From positions 85,001-149,000 of the forward strand of contig NZ_AP018560.1 in the NCBI RefSeq assembly GCF_003967035.1: a stretch of 64,000 bases of DNA, in the 5' to 3' direction. Position 1 is the stretch's first letter. Each line of letters opens with the position of its first letter. Below, piece by piece: positions 12,970-22,395 of the stretch. A program made the translations under genes and the position numbers. The stretch is from Aerosticca soli (GTDB lineage Bacteria; Pseudomonadota; Gammaproteobacteria; Xanthomonadales; Rhodanobacteraceae). The notes under the pieces are model-generated. The model saw only the letters and a program-made list of their open reading frames with translations. It did no database searches and was not told the origin of the DNA.

Positions 12970-13137
12970 TTACTTGATCTTGCCTTCCTTGTAGATCACG
13001 TGCTTGCGGATGACCGGGTCGTATTTCTTGAACTCGAACTTTTCCGGCGTGTTCTTCTTGTTCTTCTGCGTGGTGTAGAAGTGGCCGGTGCCGGCCGAAG
13101 AGATCAGGCGGATCTTGTCCTGCGATTTGCTGGCCAT
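12970..13137 (-). CDS. rpmG: 50S ribosomal protein L33
   Basis: A 55-residue protein starting [18 protein letters not shown] and ending [11 protein letters not shown], unmistakable L33 of the large ribosomal subunit. The family [14 protein letters not shown] block is present. It is the cysteine-free form, so it should not bind zinc. AAGGAG lies nine bases before the ATG at 13137, and the gap to the rpmB stop is 12 bases, so the pair forms one operon. It is short enough to be missed by a length cutoff. Confidence 0.97.
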   Translation of the reverse strand: MASKSQDKIRLISSAGTGHFYTTQKNKKNTPEKFEFKKYDPVIRKHVIYKEGKIK

Positions 13138-13149
13138 GGGTCGGGCTCC

Positions 13150-13386
13150 TTAAATTTTCTCGCCACGGGCACGCAGCTCGGCGATCACGGCCTCGATGCC
13201 CTTCTTGTCGATGGTACGCAGCGCGTGGTTGGAGACGCGCAGTTTCACCCAACGGTTTTCGCTGGGGACCCAGAAGCGGCGCTCGTGCAGGTTGGGCAAC
13301 CAGCGGCGGCGGGTCTTGTTGTTGGCATGCGAGACGTTGTTGCCGGTCTGCACACCCTTTCCGGTGACTTGGCATACACGGGCCAT
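13150..13386 (-). CDS. rpmB: 50S ribosomal protein L28
   Basis: A 78-residue L28 of the large ribosomal subunit. It begins [20 protein letters not shown] and contains [18 protein letters not shown] and [19 protein letters not shown] perfect GGAGGT lies four bases before the ATG at 13386. The frame is open about 100 bases further upstream, but the Shine-Dalgarno and family length fix the start. It is the first gene of rpmB-rpmG, transcribed away from secB. Confidence 0.97.
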   Translation of the reverse strand: MARVCQVTGKGVQTGNNVSHANNKTRRRWLPNLHERRFWVPSENRWVKLRVSNHALRTIDKKGIEAVIAELRARGEKI

Positions 13387-13849
13387 GATGACCTCCGTAA
13401 ACGTGAAGACCGTCCCTTGGCCAGGACGGCGTCGGCCCAGCGACGCCTTGGGAAGGCGCCACGCGATGGCTGGAGGATGCAGCATCGATGTGCCATGGTG
13501 CCCGCATCGCGCGGCGGGCAGACCCTTTTCAAGGCAAGGGCGGCATGATCGAGCCGCTTATTATGCGGCAAGCGTGAAGTCAAGCGCAAACGCAAAGGCG
13601 CGCAGCCTCGCCACCCCGCGATGCGAAAGTCTGCCGCTCCCGACCCGGGTTATGGGACAATTCCATGCTTTGCATGGGACCGCAGGTCCGGCGCCGCACG
13701 CTTTCGGCCATGGCCGGACACGACGTCGAGGCCCTGCAGTTTTCGGCCAGGACGCGGCTTCAAAAGCGCCGCGCCTGCCGAGCCTTCCTTGAAGGCGGCG
13801 CTCACGCTCCGCCTTTTCCAACGACAAAGATCAGCGCGAGGGACATCCA
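13387..13849. other. Non-coding divergent region between rpmB and secB
   Basis: These 463 bases hold no gene I can support. On the minus strand TTGACT (13581-13586) and CATAAT (13563-13568) lie upstream of rpmB but only about 12 bases apart, so the promoter call is weak. On the plus strand two hairpins precede secB (listed separately). Short open frames here have no family resemblance. Confidence 0.5.
13754..13817 (+). promoter_or_regulatory. Two hairpins in the presumed secB leader
   Basis: CGCGGC and GCCGCG form one stem at about 13754-13774. AAGGCGG (13792-13798) pairs with CCGCCTT (13809-13815) and is followed by a short T run (13814-13817), giving a terminator-like shape 33 bases before the secB start. 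It could attenuate or protect the secB transcript. There is no direct evidence for that. Confidence 0.35.
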
Positions 13850-14356
13850 ATGGTCGACGACGCCAACCACGGGCCGGGCAACGGCCAGGCCATCCAGCCA
13901 CAGCTGGTGCTGCAGAAGATCTACGTGAAGGACCTGTCCTTCGAGGCGCCCCATGCGCCGCAGATCTTCCAGGAGATCGCCGCCACCGAGGAACAGCCGC
14001 AGGTGGAGCTCAACCTGGGCCAGCGTGCCACCGCGCTCGGCAACGACCTCTACGAGGTGGTGCTGAGCCTCACCCTGACCTGCGCGCTCGGCGAGCGCAC
14101 CGCCTATCTGGCCGAGGTGCACCAGGCCGGCGTGTTCGGGATCGCCGGTTTCAGCGAGCAGGACCAGGCCGGCATCATCGGCAGCTACTGTCCCAACCTG
14201 CTGTTCCCCTATGCGCGGCAGGTGATCTCGACGCTGGTGCTGGAAGGCGGTTTCCCGCCGTTCCTGCTGCAGCCGATCAATTTCGACGCGCTGTTCGCCG
14301 AACAGCAGCGGCGCATGGCGATGGGCGGCGGCGAGGCGCCGACGCTCAACAGCTGA
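13850..14356 (+). CDS. secB: Protein-export chaperone SecB
   Basis: A 168-residue SecB, the tetrameric cytoplasmic chaperone that keeps preproteins unfolded and hands them to SecA. Family blocks include QKIYVKDLSFEAPHAP near residue 22, the LTLTCA strand, YLAEVHQAGVFGI, and the conserved CPNLLFPYARQVISTL and PPFLLQPINFDALF segments. GAGGGACATCC precedes the ATG at 13850. It is 12 bases upstream of gpsA, an arrangement common in Gammaproteobacteria, so the two are likely cotranscribed. Confidence 0.97.
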   Translation: MVDDANHGPGNGQAIQPQLVLQKIYVKDLSFEAPHAPQIFQEIAATEEQPQVELNLGQRATALGNDLYEVVLSLTLTCALGERTAYLAEVHQAGVFGIAGFSEQDQAGIIGSYCPNLLFPYARQVISTLVLEGGFPPFLLQPINFDALFAEQQRRMAMGGGEAPTLNS

Positions 14357-14368
14357 AAAAGCCGCGGC

Positions 14369-15397
14369 ATGGCTGATTCGCCACCGATCGTCAGCGTGCT
14401 GGGCGCGGGCTCGTGGGGCACCGCGCTCGCCGCGCTGCTGGCCCGCAACGGCGTGCCGACCCGGTTGTGGGGCCGCGACGCCGTCGCGCTCGCGCAGATG
14501 GCGCAGTCCCGGCGCAACGTGCGCTACCTGCCGGAGCTGACCCTGCCGGAGGCGCTGGTCTACGAAGCCGATCTCGCGCTCGCGGTGGCGCAAGCCGACA
14601 TCGCGCTGATCGTGGTGCCCAGCCATGCCTTTGCCGACACCCTGGCCGCGATCGTGCCGCGGTTGTCGGCGGAGGCGGCGATCGCCTGGGCCAGCAAGGG
14701 CTTCGAGCCGGGCACCGGCCGCTTTCTCCACGAACTGGTGGCCGAGCGGCTGCCGGGCCGGCCGGCGGCGGTGATCACCGGGCCTTCGTTCGCGCGCGAG
14801 GTGGCGGCGGGCTTGCCCAGCGCGATCACCGTGCATGCCGCCGACGAGGCCTTCGCCGTCCGCCTCAGCCGTCTGCTGCATGCGCCCAATTTCCGCGCCT
14901 ATTCGGGCACCGACGTGCTCGGCGCCGAGCTCGGCGGGGCGATGAAGAACGTGCTGGCGGTGGCCACCGGCGTGGCCGACGGCATGGCGCTCGGCCTGAA
15001 TGCCCGCGCCGGCCTGATCACCCGCGGCATGAACGAGATGCTGCGGCTGGGCAAGGCCTTGGGCGCCCGGCCCGAGACGCTGATGGGTCTGGCCGGGCTC
15101 GGCGACCTGGTGCTCACCACCACCGGTGATCTTTCGCGCAATCGCCGGCTGGGCCTGGCCCTGGGCCGCGGCATGGCCCTGCCGGAGGCCCTGCGCGAGA
15201 TCGGGCAGGTGGTCGAGAGCGTGCTCACCGCCGATGAGGTCATGCGCCTGGCCGACAAGCACGGATTGGATCTGCCGATCTCCAGCGCCGTGCAGGCGGT
15301 GTTGCGCGGCGAGGTGACGCCCGCCGAGGCGTTGCGCCAGCTGATGGCGCGTGAGCAGAAACCCGAATATCCCGCGGAGCTGTTCAGCCCGGCCTGA
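14369..15397 (+). CDS. gpsA: Glycerol-3-phosphate dehydrogenase [NAD(P)+]
   Basis: A 342-residue cytoplasmic enzyme that reduces dihydroxyacetone phosphate to sn-glycerol 3-phosphate for phospholipid synthesis. The N-terminal dinucleotide-binding loop is GAGSWG at residues 12-17. [19 protein letters not shown] and the catalytic-lysine region [17 protein letters not shown] are present, and the C-terminal domain has GLGDLVLT. It directly follows secB. Confidence 0.96.
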   Translation: MADSPPIVSVLGAGSWGTALAALLARNGVPTRLWGRDAVALAQMAQSRRNVRYLPELTLPEALVYEADLALAVAQADIALIVVPSHAFADTLAAIVPRLSAEAAIAWASKGFEPGTGRFLHELVAERLPGRPAAVITGPSFAREVAAGLPSAITVHAADEAFAVRLSRLLHAPNFRAYSGTDVLGAELGGAMKNVLAVATGVADGMALGLNARAGLITRGMNEMLRLGKALGARPETLMGLAGLGDLVLTTTGDLSRNRRLGLALGRGMALPEALREIGQVVESVLTADEVMRLADKHGLDLPISSAVQAVLRGEVTPAEALRQLMAREQKPEYPAELFSPA

Positions 15398-15493
15398 GGG
15401 CGGCGTTTCCCCCGAGGCGAAGCCCCGTCTGCACGCCGCGCGGACCGGGGGCTTGCTAAGCTCGGTCTTTTGGCCGTTTTTACGGACCGGTGC

Positions 15494-18487
15494 ATGCAGC
15501 AGGCCGACGACCACCCGCCTTTCGCCCAGGACGCCTTGCCCGCGCCCTGGCGGGCGCTGCTGGCACCGCCTCCGTCCACGGCCGCGGCCGCGGTGCTCGG
15601 CTTTTTCATCGATCTGGCCGCGGCGGCCGGCAAACCCTACGCGCAGCTCGAAGTGGCGCCGGTGCGGCTCGAAATGGCCGAGGACGGCCGCTACGCGCGG
15701 GCGCTGCCGCTCGATGCGCGCGAACTCCCCGCCGCGCCGCTGACACCGGCCGAGCAGCGCCTGGCCGCGGCGGTGCTCGGCCTGCCGCAGAGCCTGCGCA
15801 AGGGGCGCAGTTACGCCCAGCTGCTGGGGCCGGTCGGCGATGCGCTGCTGGAGGACATACTCGGCGTGCCCTGTTTTCTCGGTGGCCTGGCCGGCTTGAG
15901 GCTGGGTCGCGGGCCGTCGCGGTCTTTCACCTGGCATTGGGCCCTGGAGGCGGACGGCCGGCAGCGGCTGCTGCCCGTGCTCGCCCAGGGCCTGCGCCTG
16001 CTCCGGGTGCACGGCCTGTGGTATCTCGATCCCGGACAGGCGCAGCTCGGCCGCTTGCAGGCCTCGGCGGCGGAGGCGGCCTGGCTGGACCTGCCGCCCC
16101 TGCGCCCGGAGGACAGCGCGGCCCTGCGCGGGGCGCTGGCCGCCGACGAGGCGCTCGCCGCGCGCATGCCGCCGCCGCGGGTGTTCGAGGAGATCCGCCG
16201 CGAGGAGCCGGCGCCCCGACCGGTGCTCACCTTGCATGCGCTGACCCGGCACGCGCGGCTGGCCGCCGGCACGCCGCCGCTCGCCTATGCGCGGCTCGCC
16301 TTCGACTATGCCGGCGAACGCTTGCCCGGGCGCGGCGGCGACCCGCTGGTGCGGCGTGTCCGCCACGGCCGGCTGGTTGAGATCGCCCGCCGCCGCGCCG
16401 AGGAGCTCTCGGCGATGGAACAGCTCGAGCGCGCCGGGCTCACGCCGGCCGTGGACACCGAAGGGCTGCCCTGGGATCTGGCCGACACCCTGCCCGAGGA
16501 CGCCTGGCTGTTTCCGGGCAAGGGCCACGCCGGTGCGCTCGAGGTCAACACGCCGGCGCGCTGGCTGGCATTGCGGCCGCGGCTGGAGGCCGAGGGCTTC
16601 CAGCTCGACTATGCGCCGAGCTTCCCGTTCGAGGTGCTGGAAGGGCCGGTGCGCTGGTACGGCCGGGCCAGCGAGGATGCCGATGACCAGGCCTTCGACC
16701 TCGAGATCGGCATCGAGGTCGAGGGGCAGCGGCACAATCTGCTGCCGGCGGTGGCACAGGCGCTGGCCGAACATCAGCTCAGTCTGCGGCCGTCGCCGAA
16801 CGAGACGGAGGACGCGGTCTGGTATGCGCCGCTGGACGCGCGCCGGCGTGTGCCGGTGCGGCTCAAGGAGCTGCGCGGCCTGCTCGCGCCGCTGGCCGAA
16901 TACCTGGACTGTCCGCGGCCGCAGCTGCACTTGCCGCGGGTGCAGGCCGGACGGCTGGACGAGCTCGCCGCCGCGCTGCCCGGCGGCGGCGAGCTCGAGG
17001 CGCCGGAGGATCTGCGCGGGTTCACCGCGCGCCTCAGGGCGGCGGCCGAGCGCGCCAGCGACGCGGTACCGGCCGGGCTCACCGTCACCTTGCGCCCCTA
17101 TCAGCGCGAGGGGCTGCGCTGGCTGAACGCGCTGGCCGAGGCCGGCGTGGGCGGGGTGCTGGCCGACGACATGGGCCTGGGCAAGACGCTGCAGCTCATC
17201 ACCCACCTGCTCGCGCTCAAGGAACGCGGCGCGCTGGATCACCCCGCGCTGATCGTGGTGCCGACCAGCCTGATTCCGAACTGGCAGGCCGAGCTTACCC
17301 GTTTCGCGCCTTCACTCAAGGTGCTCGCCCTGCATGGCCCGCAGCGTGGCGGCGACTTCAGCCAGCTCGGCGCGCAGGACGTGGTGCTGACCAGCTACGC
17401 GCTGCTGCCGCGCGACGTGACCGCCCTGCGCCGGCAGCCGTTCGCGCTGATCGTGCTCGACGAGGCGCAGCAGGTGAAGAACCCGCGCACCCAGGCGCGT
17501 CGCGCCGTGCTCACCTTGCGCGCGCCGCGCTGCGTGTGCCTGACCGGCACGCCGCTGGAGAACCACCTGGGCGAGCTGTGGTCGCAGATCGACCTGGCCG
17601 TGCCCGGCCTGCTGGGTGACGAGAGCGCGTTCCGCCGCCATTACCGCGTGCCGATCGAGAAGCAGCACGACGCCGATTGCCAGGCGCGGCTCAACCGGCG
17701 CATCGCGCCGTTCGTGCTACGCCGGACCAAGGCTCAGGTCGCCGCCGAACTGCCGCCCAAGACCGAGATCGTGCGCCGCGTGGTGCTCGACGGCCGCCAG
17801 CGCGAGCTCTACGAGAGCCTGCGGTTGACCCTGGCCGAGGAACTGCGCCGGGTGATCGCCCAGCGCGGGCTGGCGCATTCGGGCATCGTCGTGCTCGATG
17901 CACTGCTGAAGCTGCGCCAGGTGTGCTGCGATCCGCGGCTGGTCAAGCTGGAAGCCGCGCGCGGCGTGCACGAGTCGGCCAAGTTCGAGCTGCTGATGGA
18001 CATGCTGCCGGCGCTGCTGGACGAGGGGCGCAAGGTGCTGCTGTTCTCGCAGTTCACCGAAATGCTCAAGCTGATCGCCGCCGAGCTCGACCGCCGCCGC
18101 CTGCGCTACGTCATGCTGACCGGCGAGACGCGCGACCGCGCCGAGCCGGTGCGCCGCTTCCAGGAAGGCGAGGCGCCCTTGTTCCTGCTCTCGCTCAAGG
18201 CCGGCGGCGTGGGCCTCAACCTCACCGCCGCCGACACCGTGATCCACTACGACCCGTGGTGGAACCCGGCGGCCGAGGAACAGGCCTCCGATCGCGCCCA
18301 CCGCATCGGCCAGGACAAGCCGGTGTTCGTGTTCCGCCTGATCACCGTCGGCACGGTGGAGGAGCGCATCGAGGAACTCAAGGCGCGCAAGGCCGAACTC
18401 GCCGCCGCGGTGCTGGAAGGCGGCGGCAGTCGCGAGCGGCTGCATTTCGACGAGTCCGACCTCGAGGCCCTGCTCGCGCCGCCCTGA
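15494..18487 (+). CDS. SNF2-family DEAD/DEAH-type helicase (HepA/RapA-like core)
   Basis: A 997-residue SWI2/SNF2 ATPase. Motif I is DDMGLGKT with Lys564, motif II is DEAQ at 656-659 rather than DEAH, motif III is LTGTPLEN, and the C-terminal lobe has GLNLTAADTVIHYDPWWNP and SDRAHRIGQ near 932-940. Such proteins move along or remodel nucleoprotein. The first ~550 residues are a long accessory region without visible CxC zinc pairs, so I see no SWIM finger. I take ATG 15494; an upstream TTG at 15470 would add eight residues. It ends 25 bases before the convergent rep gene. Confidence 0.87.
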   Translation: MQQADDHPPFAQDALPAPWRALLAPPPSTAAAAVLGFFIDLAAAAGKPYAQLEVAPVRLEMAEDGRYARALPLDARELPAAPLTPAEQRLAAAVLGLPQSLRKGRSYAQLLGPVGDALLEDILGVPCFLGGLAGLRLGRGPSRSFTWHWALEADGRQRLLPVLAQGLRLLRVHGLWYLDPGQAQLGRLQASAAEAAWLDLPPLRPEDSAALRGALAADEALAARMPPPRVFEEIRREEPAPRPVLTLHALTRHARLAAGTPPLAYARLAFDYAGERLPGRGGDPLVRRVRHGRLVEIARRRAEELSAMEQLERAGLTPAVDTEGLPWDLADTLPEDAWLFPGKGHAGALEVNTPARWLALRPRLEAEGFQLDYAPSFPFEVLEGPVRWYGRASEDADDQAFDLEIGIEVEGQRHNLLPAVAQALAEHQLSLRPSPNETEDAVWYAPLDARRRVPVRLKELRGLLAPLAEYLDCPRPQLHLPRVQAGRLDELAAALPGGGELEAPEDLRGFTARLRAAAERASDAVPAGLTVTLRPYQREGLRWLNALAEAGVGGVLADDMGLGKTLQLITHLLALKERGALDHPALIVVPTSLIPNWQAELTRFAPSLKVLALHGPQRGGDFSQLGAQDVVLTSYALLPRDVTALRRQPFALIVLDEAQQVKNPRTQARRAVLTLRAPRCVCLTGTPLENHLGELWSQIDLAVPGLLGDESAFRRHYRVPIEKQHDADCQARLNRRIAPFVLRRTKAQVAAELPPKTEIVRRVVLDGRQRELYESLRLTLAEELRRVIAQRGLAHSGIVVLDALLKLRQVCCDPRLVKLEAARGVHESAKFELLMDMLPALLDEGRKVLLFSQFTEMLKLIAAELDRRRLRYVMLTGETRDRAEPVRRFQEGEAPLFLLSLKAGGVGLNLTAADTVIHYDPWWNPAAEEQASDRAHRIGQDKPVFVFRLITVGTVEERIEELKARKAELAAAVLEGGGSRERLHFDESDLEALLAPP

Positions 18488-18512
18488 AGACCGCGAGCCG
18501 CCGGTCGCCGCG

Positions 18513-20495
18513 TCAGCCGCCGGCGAGCAGGGCGGCGATGCGCGCCATGTGCGACTGCGCGGTCTCGCGCACGGCGGCCTTGTCCGCTTCCGGGTCGCGG
18601 CCCTGCCAGTGCAGGTCCTCCTGCGGCAATTCGTGCAGGAAGCGGCTCGGCCGGTTGGCGAGGATCTCGCCGTATTTCTTCGTCCGCGCCGACCAGGACA
18701 ACGTGAGCTGCTCCTTGGCGCGGGTGATGCCGACGTACATCAGGCGCCGTTCCTCGTCCAGGCGGCCCTCGTCGATCGCCCCCTCGTGCGGCAGCGTGCC
18801 GTCTTCGCAGCCGACGATGAACACGAAGCGGAACTCCAGCCCCTTGGCCGCGTGCAGCGTCATCAGGCGCACCGCATCGCCCGGGTCGTCGCGGTCGACG
18901 TGGCCGAGCAGGGCGAGCTGCGCGGCCAGATCGCCGGCGCGGGCGCCACCGCGCTGCATGGCGCGGAACCAGTCCACGAGTTCGCGCAGATTGGCCAGGC
19001 GCCGTTCGCGCTGCTCGGGGTCGGCCACGCTGGCGGCCAGCTGCGCGGCATAGCCGCTGCGCGCGAGCACGCGCTCGACGAGCGCGGCGGCGTCCTCGTG
19101 CACGGCTGCGCTGTGCAGCTCGTCGATCAGCGCGGTGAACTGCGCCAGTGCCGCCGCCGGCCGCGGCGCGAGCTGGCGCAGCACCGCGTCGCTCTGCGCC
19201 GCCTCCAGCAAGGTCACGTGTCGCGACTGCGCGAGCTGGCCGAGCTTCTCCAGCGTGGTCGCGCCGATCTCGCGTTTGGGCGCGTTGACCACGCGCAGGA
19301 AGGCGGCATCGTCGCTCGGGTTGACCAGCAGGCGCAGGTAGGCGAGCACGTCCTTGACCTCGGCACGGTCGAGGAAGGACAGCGCGCCGGTGAGGTGATA
19401 GGGCACGCGGGCCAGGCGCAGCGCCTTTTCCAGCGGCCGCGCCTGGAAGTTGCCGCGGTAGAGCACGGCGATGTCGTGCCAGCGCGCCTTGTGTTTTTCC
19501 ACCAGCGTGGCGGCGATGGCGGCGACGCGCTCGGCCTCGTGCTCGGCGTCCTTGCATTCGAGCACGCGGATCGGCGCGCCTTCCGGATGCTCGCTCCACA
19601 GCCGCTTGGCATGCAGATGCGGGTTGTTGGCGATCAGCGCATTGGCCGCGCGCAGGATGCGCTTGCCGCAGCGGTAGTTCTGTTCGAGCTTGATCACCTT
19701 GAGCTGCGGAAAATCGCGGCCGAGCTGGGCGAGGTTCTCCGGGTTGGCGCCGCGCCAGGCATAGATCGACTGGTCGTCGTCGCCCACGCAGGTGAAGCGG
19801 CCGTGCGCGCCGGCCAGCGCCTTGAGCAGGCGGTACTGGGCATCGTTGGTGTCCTGGTATTCGTCCACCAGCAGGTAGTCCAGGCGCGCGCGCCAGGCCG
19901 CACGGCAGGCGTCGTCCTCCTCCAGCAGGCGCAGCGGCAGCCGGATCAGGTCGTCGAAATCCACCGCATTGAAGGCGGCCAGGCGGCGCTGGTAGGCGGC
20001 GTAGATCGTCGCCGCCTCCAGCTCGCGCGGGCTGGCTGCGGCGGCGAGCGCTTCTTCCGGCGAGAGACCGGCGTTCTTGGCGCGGCCGATCAGCTGGCGC
20101 AGGCCGGCGAGCGCGTCCGGCTTGCTGCCGGCCGGCGCCAGTTCCTTGATCAGTGCCGCGGCATCGTCCGCGTCCAGCACGGAGAACCCGCGGCGCAGCC
20201 CGGCACGGGCGTGCTCGACTTGCAGGAACTTGAGCCCGAGCGCATGGAAGGTGCACACGGTGAGCGCCGCGGCATCCTCGCCGCCGAGCTGCCGGGCCAC
20301 GCGTTCGCGCATCTCGCGCGCGGCCTTGTTGGTGAAGGTGATCGCGGCGATCTTGCCGGCGGCAAAGCCGCGCCGCCGGATCAGGTGCGCGATCTTGCTC
20401 GTGATCACGTGGGTCTTGCCGGAGCCGGCGCCGGCAAGCACCAGCAGCGGACCCTCGCAGTAGTCGACGGCGGCCTGTTGTTGCGGATTGAGCAC
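18513..20495 (-). CDS. rep: ATP-dependent DNA helicase Rep
   Basis: A 660-residue superfamily 1A helicase, 3'-5' unwinding, that helps replication forks past protein blocks. The Walker A motif AGAGSGKT is at about 21-28. The family blocks ITFTNKAAREM, VDEYQDTN, VGDDDQSIYAWRGA and VIKLEQNYRC match Rep more closely than UvrD. I chose a GTG start at 20495, giving the usual LNPQQQAAV N-terminus. The frame stays open to an ATG at 20639, but that would overlap the divergent tdk start and has no family support. Confidence 0.9.
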   Translation of the reverse strand: MLNPQQQAAVDYCEGPLLVLAGAGSGKTHVITSKIAHLIRRRGFAAGKIAAITFTNKAAREMRERVARQLGGEDAAALTVCTFHALGLKFLQVEHARAGLRRGFSVLDADDAAALIKELAPAGSKPDALAGLRQLIGRAKNAGLSPEEALAAAASPRELEAATIYAAYQRRLAAFNAVDFDDLIRLPLRLLEEDDACRAAWRARLDYLLVDEYQDTNDAQYRLLKALAGAHGRFTCVGDDDQSIYAWRGANPENLAQLGRDFPQLKVIKLEQNYRCGKRILRAANALIANNPHLHAKRLWSEHPEGAPIRVLECKDAEHEAERVAAIAATLVEKHKARWHDIAVLYRGNFQARPLEKALRLARVPYHLTGALSFLDRAEVKDVLAYLRLLVNPSDDAAFLRVVNAPKREIGATTLEKLGQLAQSRHVTLLEAAQSDAVLRQLAPRPAAALAQFTALIDELHSAAVHEDAAALVERVLARSGYAAQLAASVADPEQRERRLANLRELVDWFRAMQRGGARAGDLAAQLALLGHVDRDDPGDAVRLMTLHAAKGLEFRFVFIVGCEDGTLPHEGAIDEGRLDEERRLMYVGITRAKEQLTLSWSARTKKYGEILANRPSRFLHELPQEDLHWQGRDPEADKAAVRETAQSHMARIAALLAGG

Positions 20496-20631
20496 GTGCG
20501 GTGAGAGAGCGTTCGGCGGGGCGACGCCGCCGGCCGTCCGGCCGGCGGAAGGGCCGCCTACTGTGCCACACTTGACGATCGCATCGCGTCCGTAGCGGCG
20601 CGCTTTTTCAAGGTTCGCCAAGCCGCTTTCG

Positions 20632-21285
20632 ATGGCCAAGCTTTATTTCTATTACTCGGCGATGAACGCCGGCAAGACCACCACGCTGCTGCAGAGCGCC
20701 TATAACTATCACGAGCGCGGCATGCGCACGCTGATCCTGACCCCGGCGCTGGACGACCGCTACGGCGAGGGCAAGGTCGCCTCGCGCATCGGGCTCCAAG
20801 CCGACGCGCGCCGCTTCGCCGCGGACGCCGATGTGTACGCGCTGGTCGAGGCCGACATCGCCGCGCGCGGGCCGCTGCACTGCGTGCTGGTGGACGAGGC
20901 GCAGTTCCTCACCCGCGCACAGGTGTGGCAGCTCACCGACGTGGTCGACCGTCGGCACATCCCGGTGCTCGCCTACGGCCTGCGCACCGATTTTCGCGGC
21001 GAGCTGTTCGAGGGCAGCCGCCACCTGCTCGCCTGGGCCGACGAGCTCACCGAGATCAAGACCATCTGCCACAGCGGCCGCAAGGCGACCATGGTGGTGC
21101 GCGTGGACGAGCACGGTCGCGCGGTCACCGAGGGCCCGCAGGTGGAAATCGGCGGCAACGACCGCTATGTCTCGGTCAGCCGCGCCGAGTTCAAGCACAT
21201 CACCCAGGGCCACGGTCGGCTCGAGCTCAAGCAGAACGTGCTGCCGCTCGGCGAGGCGCCGCCGGTGGCCGACGACGAGGATTGA
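20632..21285 (+). CDS. tdk: Thymidine kinase (type II)
   Basis: A 217-residue salvage enzyme phosphorylating thymidine to dTMP with ATP. The P-loop is SAMNAGKTT (residues 9-17), with VDEAQF near 87-92 and the [11 protein letters not shown] lasso precursor near 119-129. E. coli Tdk binds zinc through a CxC...CxxH set. Here the equivalent positions read C146-H-S148 and S183-R-A-E186, so three of four ligands are gone. The gene is divergent from rep with a gap of about 136 bases, and the next gene starts two bases after its stop. Confidence 0.94.
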   Translation: MAKLYFYYSAMNAGKTTTLLQSAYNYHERGMRTLILTPALDDRYGEGKVASRIGLQADARRFAADADVYALVEADIAARGPLHCVLVDEAQFLTRAQVWQLTDVVDRRHIPVLAYGLRTDFRGELFEGSRHLLAWADELTEIKTICHSGRKATMVVRVDEHGRAVTEGPQVEIGGNDRYVSVSRAEFKHITQGHGRLELKQNVLPLGEAPPVADDED

Positions 21286-21287
21286 CG

Positions 21288-22049
21288 ATGAACGATTCCA
21301 CCGCGCCGCGCTGGCCGCGACCCTACTGGCGGCAGCCGGGCGAAAACGTCCTGCTGCAGTTCTACGTGTTCGGCGGCTTCGCGCGCGATCTCGCCATCCC
21401 GGCCGGACGCTACGACAGCCGCGGACTGCCCGAAGGCGTCGAGCTCAAACGCTTCCAGAACGCCGTGCTGCGCGACTGGGAAGGCTATCCGCTGGCCGGC
21501 GCGCTCGGCGAGGTGCTGCGCGAGGAATCGCCCGAGGTCTACGAGGCCGCGCGCCGGGCGCCGGAGGTGCTGGTGATCCGCGGCGAGCTCGCCGATCCCG
21601 ATTCGCTCGACTATCTGCGCGACACCCTGGGCGTCATCGCCGGCCTGCTCGACGTCGGCGGCGGCGCGGTGCTCGATCCGCAGATCCTCTCGCTGTTCGC
21701 CGCCGAGGACTGGCGTCGGCGCTACCTCGTGCCCGGCGGCGCACCGCCACGCAACCATGTCCTGATCCTGCGGCGCGAGGAAGAGGACGCCGCCGGCCGC
21801 TCGCGCATCAACACGCGCGGCATGCGCAAGTTCGGCCGCCCCGATCTCGACCTGCGTCACGTGCCGGACACCGCGCTCGACCGCGCCGGCGCGCTGTGCG
21901 AGCAGCTCGTCGAACTCATGATGCTGGGCGCGGATTTCGTCGATGGCCAGCGCCTGGAGGTCGAGGGTCTCGCCACCGCGCTCGCCGTGCAGCGCGGCAT
22001 CGACGAGGCCGAATTCGGCCACGCCTACGTTGCGCTGCGCTGGCCGTGA
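21288..22049 (+). CDS. Conserved-looking protein of unknown function
   Basis: I do not recognise this 253-residue soluble protein. The start ATG at 21288 is two bases after the tdk stop, so it is very likely translated from the same mRNA. No signal peptide or membrane helix is visible. The sequence is acidic and arginine-rich. Notable stretches are an N-terminal NVLLQFYVFGGFARDLAIPA, a middle GVIAGLLDVGGGAVLDPQIL and a late INTRGMRKFGRPDLDLRHVP followed by an LVELMMLGADFVDG helix. Codon use looks like its neighbours. A link to nucleoside salvage is only guilt by association. Confidence 0.7.
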   Translation: MNDSTAPRWPRPYWRQPGENVLLQFYVFGGFARDLAIPAGRYDSRGLPEGVELKRFQNAVLRDWEGYPLAGALGEVLREESPEVYEAARRAPEVLVIRGELADPDSLDYLRDTLGVIAGLLDVGGGAVLDPQILSLFAAEDWRRRYLVPGGAPPRNHVLILRREEEDAAGRSRINTRGMRKFGRPDLDLRHVPDTALDRAGALCEQLVELMMLGADFVDGQRLEVEGLATALAVQRGIDEAEFGHAYVALRWP

Positions 22050-22059
22050 ATCCAAAGCC

Positions 22060-22359
22060 TCAGACGGCGTGCCGACGCCAGGGCTTGATGGCGTCAAGCG
22101 TCTGGGCGATACGGTCCTTGGTCAGGGCGAGGTCGTAATCGGCCTGCAGCCCGATCCAGAAATCCTCGCTGGTACCGAAAAAGCGTGCCAACCGTAGGCC
22201 AGTGTCGGCGGTGATGCCGCGCCGGCCGGCGATGATCTCGCCGACGCGCGTGGCGGGAATGTCGATGGCCTTGGCCAAGCGATACTGGCTGATGCCCATC
22301 GGCACGAGGAATTCCTCGCGCAGGATCTCACCCGGGTGCGGATAGGGAACGGTACGCAT
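22060..22359 (-). CDS. higA: HigA-family antitoxin (addiction module)
   Basis: A 99-residue HigA-type antitoxin of a type II toxin-antitoxin system. The N-terminal signature HPGEILREEFLVPMGISQYRLA leads into an XRE helix-turn-helix (about 22-60, IPATRVGEIIAGRRGI). The C-terminal half carries the family block TGLRLARFFGTSEDFW. It should neutralise HigB and repress the operon with it. GAGAGAGATC precedes the ATG at 22359, 36 bases after the toxin stop; toxin-first order is normal for higBA. Confidence 0.92.
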   Translation of the reverse strand: MRTVPYPHPGEILREEFLVPMGISQYRLAKAIDIPATRVGEIIAGRRGITADTGLRLARFFGTSEDFWIGLQADYDLALTKDRIAQTLDAIKPWRRHAV

Positions 22360-22395
22360 GATCTCTCTCGATGCTTGTCGTGGATGGGGCCGTGG

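Noticed and set aside
13802-17242. A long minus-strand open frame (over 1100 codons) opposite secB, gpsA and the SNF2 gene
   Set aside because: The encoded sequence is Arg/Gly/Gln/His-rich with no family motifs and is antisense to clearly coding genes, as expected at high GC.
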